This document shows, piece after piece, positions 1-7,254 of a DNA stretch of 7,569 nucleotides. The DNA is from Arcobacter sp. GTDB taxonomy: Bacteria; Campylobacterota; Campylobacteria; Campylobacterales; Arcobacteraceae. Location: the NCBI GenBank assembly GCA_030635995.1, contig DAOVXU010000076.1, positions 1-7,569 on the forward strand. The letters run 5' to 3'. A model generated the notes under the pieces. The model did no database searches. It was not told the origin of the DNA and saw nothing but the letters and a program-made list of their open reading frames with translations. How positions within the stretch are numbered: the first letter of the stretch is position 1; the number at the start of each line of letters is the position of its first letter. The position numbers and the translations under genes are program-made.

Positions 1-2212
1 ATCTTTCATTACCAATTATTTTTTGTAAATACTCTTTGGGTGCATTAATATCGAATGTGTTACAAATACAATCACCATATGTTTTTTTAAACTCCTTAAT
101 ACTCTTTATATTATAAAAATCAAAAAATGCTTTATTTGCCGATCTTAAACATTCACCATCACTTGTAATTACAAAATTTTCTTGAGAATTCATAACAGAA
201 TTTACAAAATTCTTTTCATCATTTAACTCTTGGGTCCTTTCATTTATAGTTACTTCCATTGAATCTAATACATCTTTTAAATCTTTTGTCTTTATCTCAA
301 CCATAGATTTTAATTTTCTGTTATTAAAAAGTATAAAAATAAATATTAAAAATATAACTCCACTAATTTGTCCTATAAGAATCCAATCTGTTTTTTGTTC
401 TATTCTTACCTCTGTCCATTTATAATAAATATCATCTATCTCTTTATCACTGATACTATCTATTGCTTTATTTAAAATTGACAATACCTCTTTAGGCATA
501 CCTTTAGATATTGCAATTTTAAGTCCAAACATAAAATCAAACCTATTACCAATCCTTATATTTTCATAGCCTTTTCTTTTTATATAGTATTCTGCTGTTG
601 CCCCATTTACTACAAACAGATCTATCTCCCCATCATCAACTCTATCAAATCCATCTTTTGTAGAATCAACATCTACATATGTCAACTTTGGATATTTATT
701 TTTTACATATTTACCTAATGCATTTCCTTTTGTTACACCTATTTTTTTATATTTTAAATCTTTTTTTAAATCAAGATATATATCTGTATCATTTAATTTT
801 GTTACAAAAACAGCAGGACAATTATAAATATATTTTTTCGTAAAATTCATATATTTTTCTCTGTCACTATTTTGCATAACTGCACTATACATATTTACTT
901 TTTTATTTTGGGCAAGTTTAACGGCATCTGCCCAAGTATCAGTATGAATAGCTTTAAAATCTATACCAGTTTTATGCTCAATTAGATTTAAAATATCAGC
1001 AATAATTCCAGTATGTTTTTTTAATGCATTGTCCCATTCAAATGGTGCCCAATCTGTATCATAAACATAAGTAATAGGTTCTTTTTTATCTATCCATTTT
1101 TGCTCTTTATCACTAAAGTTAAGTTTGTTTTTATTTATTACACTCATCCAATTAGAAGCTATTGTACGCTTTTGATTTCTCGTCATAAACACTAATGCTT
1201 TGGTAATAATTTGAGCTAAAACTTTATATTCTTTTTTAGTAGCCATATAAAGCTTAGTTGGTTTTCGTACCTGAACAATGCTATTTATTTTTATATTTGT
1301 TAAAAGATTATTTTCAATATTATATGTTACCGATGGATTATCGCTTATATATATGTCACTTTCTTTAGATTCAATAGACCTTAAACAATCAAGAAGTGTT
1401 GGTTTTTCTATGGTTTTTATTTTTGGATAGTTATTTTTTAACCAATTAGCTAAATTAGAATTTTTTATTACAGCAATTACTTCATCATCTAACTCTTTCA
1501 TACTTTTAATAATACGATAATCATCTCTTGTAAAAAAATATTCTGAAAGTGTTAAATATGAAGATGTAAAGTTCATATATTTTTTTCTATCATCATTCAT
1601 ATATATGGCAGGTAGTATATCTATACTACCATCTTTTATAGAGTCAATTAACTCTCCCCAAGGTTGTATATGATATTTAAATTTTAAACCACTTATTTTT
1701 TCAATCTCTTTTAAATAGTCATTAGATAAGCCACTATTTTTATTATTTTCATTAACAAAGCTAAAAGGAGCCCAATCTCTTACTCCCCCTACATTAATAA
1801 CAGGATGATTTTTTATCCATTGTTTTTCTTCTTTTGTAAGATTAAGTTTGTTTTCTTTTACCTCTTCATAAAATAAAACCATCTCTCCAATAACATCATT
1901 ATGATAATTAATAGAAGTGGTAAATTTTATAAATTTTGTTAAGTCTTTATCAATTGGTTTATTAAATATAAGTTTATCTTTATCTCTAAAAATAGATAAA
2001 AGAGTTTGATTATCTAAACTCTCTTTTATAGTTAAAGATTTAATATTCTTATGTTTAATTAAAAGTGGTTTAACTACCCTTAATAATTCACTATTATCAA
2101 GGTTGTATACAGGTTGAGTTACAAGCGGTAGAAGTTGAGCATTAAATTTCTTTATATCAAACGATAAACCATATGTAATTAATAAAAACAATATCAACAA
2201 TATTTTTTTCAT
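1..2212 (-). CDS. Periplasmic-binding-domain (BvgS-like) sensor protein with PAS domain, C-terminus beyond window
   Basis: This is an open frame of 737 codons from the ATG at 2212 to the left edge; I translated it throughout and found no stop. Residues 1-17 form a hydrophobic signal peptide or anchor (MKKILLILFLLITYGLS). Residues 18-137 are a periplasmic region I do not recognise. Two SBP_bac_3-type domains follow, about 138-355 and 380-599. Each is introduced by a similar linker (NKLNLTKEEKQW / NKLNFSDKEQKW) and carries matching DWAPF and DR.KYMNFT motifs. Residues 611-629 are a transmembrane helix, 635-667 a charged, probably coiled linker, and 668 onward a PAS domain with a C-x-C pair at 715/717. 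Such proteins sense small molecules, often amino acids, in the periplasm. The output domain (histidine kinase, GGDEF or other) is not visible. A strong ribosome site (GGGAGGAG, 2222-2229) lies 9 bases before the ATG. The gene starts 32 bases after purC, so it is probably co-transcribed with it. Confidence 0.9.
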   Translation of the reverse strand, partial: MKKILLILFLLITYGLSFDIKKFNAQLLPLVTQPVYNLDNSELLRVVKPLLIKHKNIKSLTIKESLDNQTLLSIFRDKDKLIFNKPIDKDLTKFIKFTTSINYHNDVIGEMVLFYEEVKENKLNLTKEEKQWIKNHPVINVGGVRDWAPFSFVNENNKNSGLSNDYLKEIEKISGLKFKYHIQPWGELIDSIKDGSIDILPAIYMNDDRKKYMNFTSSYLTLSEYFFTRDDYRIIKSMKELDDEVIAVIKNSNLANWLKNNYPKIKTIEKPTLLDCLRSIESKESDIYISDNPSVTYNIENNLLTNIKINSIVQVRKPTKLYMATKKEYKVLAQIITKALVFMTRNQKRTIASNWMSVINKNKLNFSDKEQKWIDKKEPITYVYDTDWAPFEWDNALKKHTGIIADILNLIEHKTGIDFKAIHTDTWADAVKLAQNKKVNMYSAVMQNSDREKYMNFTKKYIYNCPAVFVTKLNDTDIYLDLKKDLKYKKIGVTKGNALGKYVKNKYPKLTYVDVDSTKDGFDRVDDGEIDLFVVNGATAEYYIKRKGYENIRIGNRFDFMFGLKIAISKGMPKEVLSILNKAIDSISDKEIDDIYYKWTEVRIEQKTDWILIGQISGVIFLIFIFILFNNRKLKSMVEIKTKDLKDVLDSMEVTINERTQELNDEKNFVNSVMNSQENFVITSDGECLRSANKAFFDFYNIKSIKEFKKTYGDCICNTFDINAPKEYLQKIIGNER

Positions 2213-2244
2213 CTATCCCAACTCCTCCCATATTAAGTTACAAC

Positions 2245-3198
2245 TTATCTATGTAACCTATTGTTTATAATATCATAATTCTCTAATATCTCATTTTTTA
2301 TAGAATCTGGAACATCTACATCTAATTTTTGACCAACCTCTAAATCTTTAGCTTTACTTTTCCAGCTATTCTCTTTAGCAAAATTACGAAGAATTTGTTT
2401 ATCCATTGAAAGATAATTACATTTATTAAAATTTTCACGAGCTATAAATCTTGAACTTTCTGGAGTTAAAACCTCATCACCTAAAACCCATTTACCATTA
2501 GCATCAACAAACACTTCAAATTTTGTATCTACTACAACTATCCCTTGCTCTAAAGCAAATTTAGAAAAATCCATAAATAATGCTTCAAGTGTTGTGATAA
2601 TTTTAGGGAATTTCTCTCTAACTTCAATTGAATTAAGAGGCTCATCTTTGATACCTTTAGTAGTTGGTGTGAAAAGTGGTGTCTTAAATTTATGCCATTG
2701 TTTTAAAGCAGACGATAGATTTAAAGAGTATGGGTCAATCCCATTTTGACAAGCTTCAAATAAAGAACCAGTTAGATAATTTCTAAAGATAAATTCAAAC
2801 TGAACAACATCCCCATCAATTTCAGCTTCTAATGGTTTACACAACTCCATAAGCTGACATCTTGGTGCAATATTTAATGTTTCATCAACTTTTTCATCTA
2901 AAATAGCTGTTCTTATCCCCATATTTTTTGCAAATATTGCACCACCATCAGAGATAGCAGTTTGAGAGATACCTTTTCCATCAATTTCAAGATTTAAAGG
3001 AATATCAAATACTGAACATCTATCACTTCTTACTAATAGTACTTTAGGATCAGAACCAGGGCAAGTATAAAGATCTGCATTTTTACCAATATAAAATAGA
3101 TTATATCCTATTGATTCTAACTCATCAATACCTTTTTGTGTTGTAGTTTCTTTTGATTGTGGCCATAGACCAAGTGCTGTAATATCGCTTATTTTCAT
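2245..3198 (-). CDS. purC: Phosphoribosylaminoimidazole-succinocarboxamide (SAICAR) synthase, long class
   Basis: This cytoplasmic enzyme of purine synthesis joins CAIR and aspartate with ATP to make SAICAR. Family motifs appear in order: GKNADLY (38-44, the G-K-x-R-D-L-Y loop), SDRCSVFD (58-65), a GKG at 74-76, RNYLTGS (139-145), FTPTTK (176-181), KDEPL (184-188, where many members have GHDEPL), VDTKFE (223-228) and DEVLTPESSR (241-250). At 317 residues it resembles the roughly 300-residue class (yeast Ade1-like and long alphaproteobacterial forms), not the roughly 240-residue form common in bacteria. The first motif lacks the usual arginine (KNAD for KVRD), so it is somewhat divergent. The ATG at 3198 has a GAGG ribosome site 6 bases upstream, and the gene starts only 12 bases after the ctpA stop. 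Family assignment is firm; normal catalytic activity is inferred. Confidence 0.88.
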   Translation of the reverse strand: MKISDITALGLWPQSKETTTQKGIDELESIGYNLFYIGKNADLYTCPGSDPKVLLVRSDRCSVFDIPLNLEIDGKGISQTAISDGGAIFAKNMGIRTAILDEKVDETLNIAPRCQLMELCKPLEAEIDGDVVQFEFIFRNYLTGSLFEACQNGIDPYSLNLSSALKQWHKFKTPLFTPTTKGIKDEPLNSIEVREKFPKIITTLEALFMDFSKFALEQGIVVVDTKFEVFVDANGKWVLGDEVLTPESSRFIARENFNKCNYLSMDKQILRNFAKENSWKSKAKDLEVGQKLDVDVPDSIKNEILENYDIINNRLHR

Positions 3199-3210
3199 TT
3201 TATTCCTCTC

Positions 3211-4518
3211 TTATTTGCTTGTCAAGATCAATGCTTTAAGAACATCAACCCCTGTTTTTAATTGGTTATCTTTATAAATATCTTCTTTAGTGATAACTTT
3301 CTTATCTTCTTCTGGTTTTTTAGTTTTTTTCTCTTTTTTACCATCTACTTTTTCCAATTCAACCTCAAGATGTTTTTTTAAGTCTTTCTCTTTAATAGAA
3401 AAATCATCATCTTTAGCCGATGGGGCAGAACCTTTATAACTATAAATATCAGGAACAATACCTTTTGCTTGGATAGTTCTACCACTTGGTAAATAGTATT
3501 TTGCAATAGTTATTTTTATAGCTTCTTTCCCATCATCTGTTATAGGTAAAAGCATTTGAACAGAACCTTTTCCAAAAGTATCTTCACCTATAACAACAGC
3601 TCTTTTAGCATCTTGTAAAGCACCACTAACAATCTCACTTGCACTAGCACTTCCACCATTTACAAGCACTACCATAGGAACTTTTGTAAGTGTTGTACTT
3701 TTAGTTGCCGTATAAGAGCTATCATCTGCTTTTGTTTTACCTTTTTGAGATACTATTACTCCATTATCTACAAAGATATCTACTGCTTTTATAGATTGAT
3801 TTAAAGAACCTCCAGGATTATTTCGTAAATCTAAAACTATCCCTTTTGTTTTCTTTTTATACTCTTTTATAAACTTGGTTAAATGTTCAGCTACATTATT
3901 ATCAAAAGATGCCACTCTTAAATATAAAATATCATCACCAATAGTTTTAGCACTAACAGATTTAACTTTAATAATACCTCTTATAATATCTATTTTGATA
4001 GGTTTATTCTCACCTTTTCGTACAACTGTTATATCTATAGGAGTTCCAGGCTTTCCTCTCATTATAGTTACCGCTTCATCAATAGTCATTTTAAGAGTTG
4101 ATTTATCATTTATTTTTAAAATAATATCTCCAGATTCTACTCCAGCTCTTTGTGCAGGTGTATCATCAATAGGAGAGATTATTGTTAAAACACCATCTCT
4201 TACACCTATAACAATACCTAATCCACCAAATTCACCCTTCATACTAACTTTCATATTTTTATATGCTTTTTTATCCATAAAAGCACTATGAGCATCTAAT
4301 TCACTCATAAGTCCAGCAATAGCTTTATTTACAATTTTATCAAGATGAACATCATCAACATAATACATCTCAACAGCAGAAATAACTTTTTGAAGTTTTG
4401 TAAACGATTCTAATCTAGTCGGTTCTGGCTCATTATCATCAACTTTTACACTCTCTTTTGCTAAAGAGAATGAGATAAAAATAGCTAATAGCAATACTAA
4501 TATTTTTTTAATTTTCAT
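3211..4518 (-). CDS. ctpA: S41 family carboxyl-terminal processing protease
   Basis: This is an exported serine protease of the CtpA/Prc family, which trims or degrades envelope proteins from their C-termini. A signal peptide covers residues 1-20 (hydrophobic LVLLLAIFISFSLA). A PDZ domain lies at about 98-182 (GGLGIVIG to the RKGE strand) and the S41 catalytic domain at about 190-360. The catalytic dyad is visible: S292 within GGSASASE and K317 within TFGKGSVQ, 25 residues apart as in Prc and CtpB, with Q321 at K+4. The DLRNNPGG substrate-cleft motif is at 230-237. Residues 365-410 are a Lys/Glu-rich, low-complexity tail. At 435 residues the length is normal and the key residues are intact. 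The ATG at 4518 has an AAGG ribosome site 6 bases upstream. It leads a tight cluster with purC, an order also known from Campylobacter jejuni (Cj0511-Cj0512). Confidence 0.95.
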   Translation of the reverse strand: MKIKKILVLLLAIFISFSLAKESVKVDDNEPEPTRLESFTKLQKVISAVEMYYVDDVHLDKIVNKAIAGLMSELDAHSAFMDKKAYKNMKVSMKGEFGGLGIVIGVRDGVLTIISPIDDTPAQRAGVESGDIILKINDKSTLKMTIDEAVTIMRGKPGTPIDITVVRKGENKPIKIDIIRGIIKVKSVSAKTIGDDILYLRVASFDNNVAEHLTKFIKEYKKKTKGIVLDLRNNPGGSLNQSIKAVDIFVDNGVIVSQKGKTKADDSSYTATKSTTLTKVPMVVLVNGGSASASEIVSGALQDAKRAVVIGEDTFGKGSVQMLLPITDDGKEAIKITIAKYYLPSGRTIQAKGIVPDIYSYKGSAPSAKDDDFSIKEKDLKKHLEVELEKVDGKKEKKTKKPEEDKKVITKEDIYKDNQLKTGVDVLKALILTSK

Positions 4519-4547
4519 TAAAGACCTTATTTATAATTTTAAATAAT

Positions 4548-4555
4548 ATTTTAGC
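4548..4555 (-). promoter_or_regulatory. Candidate promoter -10 of the ctpA-purC-sensor operon
   Basis: On the minus strand the 66-base gap before ctpA holds GCTAAAAT. Its TAAAAT hexamer (4553-4548) resembles the TATAAT -10 box, preceded by the G-N that Campylobacterota sigma70 promoters often carry and by a T-rich stretch in place of a clear -35. Transcription would start near 4541, giving a leader of about 23 bases. The assignment is tentative in such AT-rich DNA. Confidence 0.35.
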
Positions 4556-4584
4556 TAAAAATGAATTAAAGACTATATAAAGAA

Positions 4585-6408
4585 TTAAACAATAAAATTT
4601 AGTTCAAATAATGTACCATTGTCTTTAGTAAATTTCATCTGACTATTCTTTAATTTTTGTGTAAATTGAGTGATTAGATTTAATCCTAATCCTTCAGATT
4701 CTTTCTCTTCATCAAATCCCGTTCCATTGTCTTGTATGGTAAGAAAAGTTTGATTCTTTTCACTTTTAAAAGACAATTCTATCTTACATTTAGTTTTATC
4801 TGGATGATATTTAATCGAATTATTTAACACCTCATTTATAATAATTCCTAAAGCCATTGCCTCATCCATCGTTAAAATAGTTGAATCTATATTGTGAGTT
4901 ATATTAATATTTTGCCTCGCATATACTTTTTCCACCTCTTCAATAATTTTTGATATATATTTTTGAGCTGGTATTTGCGATAGCGTTTCGGACTTATATA
5001 AAAACTGATGAACTAAAGACATTGATTTAATACGATTTATTAGTTGTGCAAAAGAGAGCTTATTTTCTTCTTTTTTGTATTTAGATGATTCAAGATATAG
5101 CATACTTATAACTATTTGAAAATTATTTTTAACTCTATGATATACTTCTTTTAGTAATAAATCTTTATCTTTAAGTAAAGTATTTATTTTATTTGTTCTT
5201 ATCTGCACTTCGTTTTGTAAAAATTTCTCATTTGAATTTTTCATTTCCAATAACTCATCTTGTGCTTTTATCTTATCTTTTTGTATTTGACTAAATCTAT
5301 CTGCCAATAATAGATTGAAAATCAATATTTCAAAAAATGAACCCGCCACAAAAGAATATCTATTTATAGCATTTATCTCCAACAATCCATTGACCATAGA
5401 TGACATCATAATAACAGTAGTAATATAAAATATCATTGTAAATAGATAATAATGTGCTTTTGAAATATTTTTAAAATATGACCTAATAGCTGTATATAAC
5501 AATGCTAGATATGTAATCAAAGACATTAAAGATATTTTAGGAAGCCAAGTATCAAAATCATATAAACACAATATCTCCAAAACAATAAATAAAAAAATCA
5601 AACCTTGAAGAAATTTGTATGTATTTGGTAAAACCTCTTTAGTATGTAAAAAATTTACACTAAATAAAATCAGAGAGATCACTAAAGGGGGAGTAAATAG
5701 GTATAAATGATGATGCCAATTAGCCAATCCCAAATAAAGATCCAGACCACTAAAGACCAATACAAATATAATACTAAAAATAATATAACTTACATAGTAG
5801 AAATATATCTTTTCTCTAGTGCTAAATAGTAAAAATAGGTTAAAACAAAGTATTACAAATAATCCACCAAAATAAAATAGATAAATAGAGGTAGAAAAAA
5901 GTTGCTGTTTTATAATTGTATTTTGGTTTTTATGAATTTCCAGTACTCCATATTGTGTAAATTTTGCATCAATTTGAAGGTAAAAAGTTTTAGTTTCATT
6001 TTGTTTTATTTTGAATTCAAAGCTTGGATGAATATCATTTAAAAATCTTTTATCAAGTGGCGTTTTTATATCAGCAGAATTTTTAATCCAACTATTATTT
6101 TTATATTCATAGAATGATACATATTCAAAAAAAGGCTCTTTTAGCTGTAAAATAAAACTATCATCTGTACTATTATTTGTAATCTTAAATTTAAACCAAC
6201 TATTAGATTGGATATAACCTAATGCAAACTTATTCTTAACTTGTGTATCAAACTTTATATTAACTATATCTTCAATTTTTATATTTTTAGTTTTATCTTG
6301 ATAATAAGGCAATGAAAAATTATCAAGCTTAATAGTGTCATCATTTAAGACAATATCACCAAAACCTATAGTTAGAAAGGTTAGAAAAATAAATATTAAT
6401 CTCATCAT
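4585..6408 (-). CDS. 7TM-DISM sensor histidine kinase with HisKA_2 phosphoacceptor domain
   Basis: This is a membrane sensor kinase of 607 residues. Residues 1-17 are a signal peptide. About 25-160 are a periplasmic beta-rich domain of the 7TMR-DISMED2 type. About 171-370 hold seven hydrophobic helices (near 171-195, 201-222, 235-254, 264-283, 290-308, 320-341, 350-369) of the 7TM-DISM family. A coiled coil follows (372-415), then a HisKA_2 domain with the phosphoacceptor H424 in EVYHRVKNNFQ. The HATPase domain has an N-box INEVLNNSIKYH (524-535), G1 DNGTGF (560-565) and G2 EGLGLN (572-577). All residues expected for autophosphorylation and ATP binding are present; the ligand is unknown. It starts 4 bases after the response regulator stop, so the two are translationally linked. 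The AAGG before it lies inside the regulator's last codons. The ATG at 6405 (second Met) is an equally possible start. Confidence 0.93.
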   Translation of the reverse strand: MMRLIFIFLTFLTIGFGDIVLNDDTIKLDNFSLPYYQDKTKNIKIEDIVNIKFDTQVKNKFALGYIQSNSWFKFKITNNSTDDSFILQLKEPFFEYVSFYEYKNNSWIKNSADIKTPLDKRFLNDIHPSFEFKIKQNETKTFYLQIDAKFTQYGVLEIHKNQNTIIKQQLFSTSIYLFYFGGLFVILCFNLFLLFSTREKIYFYYVSYIIFSIIFVLVFSGLDLYLGLANWHHHLYLFTPPLVISLILFSVNFLHTKEVLPNTYKFLQGLIFLFIVLEILCLYDFDTWLPKISLMSLITYLALLYTAIRSYFKNISKAHYYLFTMIFYITTVIMMSSMVNGLLEINAINRYSFVAGSFFEILIFNLLLADRFSQIQKDKIKAQDELLEMKNSNEKFLQNEVQIRTNKINTLLKDKDLLLKEVYHRVKNNFQIVISMLYLESSKYKKEENKLSFAQLINRIKSMSLVHQFLYKSETLSQIPAQKYISKIIEEVEKVYARQNINITHNIDSTILTMDEAMALGIIINEVLNNSIKYHPDKTKCKIELSFKSEKNQTFLTIQDNGTGFDEEKESEGLGLNLITQFTQKLKNSQMKFTKDNGTLFELNFIV

Positions 6409-6412
6409 AAAA

Positions 6413-7114
6413 TTAAACCTTTTTTAAACAATATCCCAAGCCCACTATATTTTCTATATTTAATAGCGGTGTTTTTTTACGAACCCTTGAAAGTGTATCT
6501 CGTATAGTTGAATGGGTAACCTCTTTACTATCCCAAACATATTCTAATAATAAATCGTAAGAGATATTTTGATTGATATTTAAACATAACAAATGAAATA
6601 ATAACATCTCTTTTCTTGTAAACTCCACTACACTACCAGATATAGTTAATGTTTTTGTTTCAAAACTATATAAATAATCCTTTGCTAAGCTTATATTTGT
6701 TGAAGCTCTTTTAGTATCTACTATTTTACTTGTATGTGAAATAATAGTAAGAGCTACATTTAAACTAGCTTCTAAATCATGCTCATCAAATGGTTTGATA
6801 AGGTAGCCATATAAATTTGTATCTCTTGCCTCTTGAATAGTTGCACTATCTCCATAAGCTGTCATATAAATAATAGGTATAAATTTTATTTGATTTATCA
6901 TACTTGCACACATAATACCATCAATAGCACCATTTATATTTATATCCATAAAAATCAAATCAATATTATTCTTTTTCACAATATCTATAGCATCTTTAGC
7001 ATATGAAACGATATCCACAACATTGTGATTTAAAGTTAATAATACATCTTTTATAAACTTTGCAGTTATAAATTCATCTTCAACTATTAAAATATCATAT
7101 TTTTTATTTATCAT
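6413..7114 (-). CDS. OmpR/PhoB-type response regulator, partner of the 7TM-DISM kinase
   Basis: This is a 233-residue DNA-binding response regulator. The receiver (about 5-122) has the acidic pair E12/D13, phosphoacceptor D57 in FMDINI, T85 in MTAYGD and K107 in LIKPF, all intact. The DINI..AIDGI stretch resembles receivers partnered with HisKA_2 kinases. The output domain (about 146-232) is an OmpR-type winged helix: EFTRKEMLLFHLL, the recognition-helix region STIRDTLSRVRKK and the closing GLGYCLKK. It precedes the kinase gene by 4 bases, so they form one operon and almost certainly one signalling pair. No Shine-Dalgarno sequence lies before the ATG at 7114, and a promoter -10 box ends 6 bases upstream, suggesting a leaderless message. 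The start is supported because the receiver begins at residue 5 with KYDILIVEDE. Target genes are unknown; autoregulation is inferred from upstream repeats. Confidence 0.94.
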   Translation of the reverse strand: MINKKYDILIVEDEFITAKFIKDVLLTLNHNVVDIVSYAKDAIDIVKKNNIDLIFMDININGAIDGIMCASMINQIKFIPIIYMTAYGDSATIQEARDTNLYGYLIKPFDEHDLEASLNVALTIISHTSKIVDTKRASTNISLAKDYLYSFETKTLTISGSVVEFTRKEMLLFHLLCLNINQNISYDLLLEYVWDSKEVTHSTIRDTLSRVRKKTPLLNIENIVGLGYCLKKV

Positions 7115-7120
7115 AAAAGT

Positions 7121-7129
7121 ATTATATCA
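7121..7129 (-). promoter_or_regulatory. Extended -10 promoter of the response regulator-kinase operon
   Basis: The minus strand reads TGATATAAT, a perfect extended -10 element (TG-N-TATAAT), with a T-rich CCTTTTATTTT just upstream and no recognisable -35. Six bases separate the hexamer from the ATG at 7114, so transcription would begin at or within a base or two of the start codon. Confidence 0.65.
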
Positions 7130-7146
7130 CAAAATAAAAGGCTATT

Positions 7147-7165
7147 TTCCGTCACCATTCCGTCA
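7147..7165 (-). promoter_or_regulatory. Tandem TGACGGAA direct repeat, candidate response-regulator operator
   Basis: The minus strand carries two exact copies of TGACGGAA (7165-7158 and 7154-7147) separated by three bases, a repeat period of 11 bp. OmpR/PhoB-family regulators typically bind head-to-tail half-sites one helical turn apart. The pair ends 20 bases upstream of the -10 hexamer of the regulator gene, a position suited to autoregulation. Binding by the neighbouring regulator is inference. Confidence 0.5.
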
Positions 7166-7174
7166 ATAATATAC

Positions 7175-7180
7175 TATAAT
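7175..7180 (+). promoter_or_regulatory. Possible divergent plus-strand promoter -10
   Basis: TATAAT is present on the plus strand about 50 bp from the minus-strand -10, with the TGACGGAA tandem repeat between them. Transcription would start near 7187 and run toward the ribosome-site-plus-ATG at 7223-7235. There is no clear -35 or TG extension, and such hexamers are common in AT-rich DNA. Confidence 0.22.
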
Positions 7181-7232
7181 TTGTTTATAAGGACTTAGAA
7201 TTGATTTAAGCCTAAAATAAAAGGGGAAAGAA

Positions 7233-7247
7233 ATGAGACGGAAATAA
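7233..7247 (+). pseudogene. Possible leftover 5' end of a plus-strand gene (ATG plus three codons, then stop)
   Basis: A ribosome-site-like aaaagggg (7219-7226) lies 6 bases before an ATG that opens a frame coding only M-R-R-K before TAA. The stop falls where base composition jumps from AT-rich to about half G+C. This could be the residue of a divergently transcribed gene displaced by incoming DNA, but a chance occurrence is about as likely. Confidence 0.2.
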
Positions 7248-7254
7248 CCTTTTC

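Larger units (their letters stand above)
7131..7224. repeat. Pair of 11-bp direct repeats flanking the intergenic region
   Basis: The 11-mer aaaataaaagg occurs exactly at 7131-7141 and again at 7214-7224, 83 bp apart. The first copy abuts the GACGGAA operator and the second lies just before a third, inverted GACGGAA copy (plus strand, 7237-7243). The intergenic region thus looks like two related blocks. The repeats are AT-rich, so chance is possible. Confidence 0.35.

Noticed and set aside
1..2212. Frameshift or pseudogene in the sensor
   Set aside because: Translation of the whole 2212 bases gives an uninterrupted protein with both binding domains, a membrane helix and the start of the PAS domain.
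3875..4291. 138-codon plus-strand open frame
   Set aside because: It lies wholly antisense within ctpA, whose PDZ and catalytic motifs are intact; its translation is hydrophobic low-complexity sequence of the kind antisense frames give, with no ribosome site.
4519..4584. Rho-independent terminator after the kinase gene
   Set aside because: There is no G+C stem; read-through from the kinase operon into ctpA cannot be excluded.
4563..4589. Repeated GAATTAAA (4563-4570 and 4582-4589) before ctpA
   Set aside because: It is short, purely AT-rich, and partly inside the kinase stop region; this is expected by chance at this base composition.
7191..7213. Possible hairpin terminator (ggactta ... taagcct)
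   Set aside because: The stem is only about six pairs with a mismatch, and no run of T follows on either strand.
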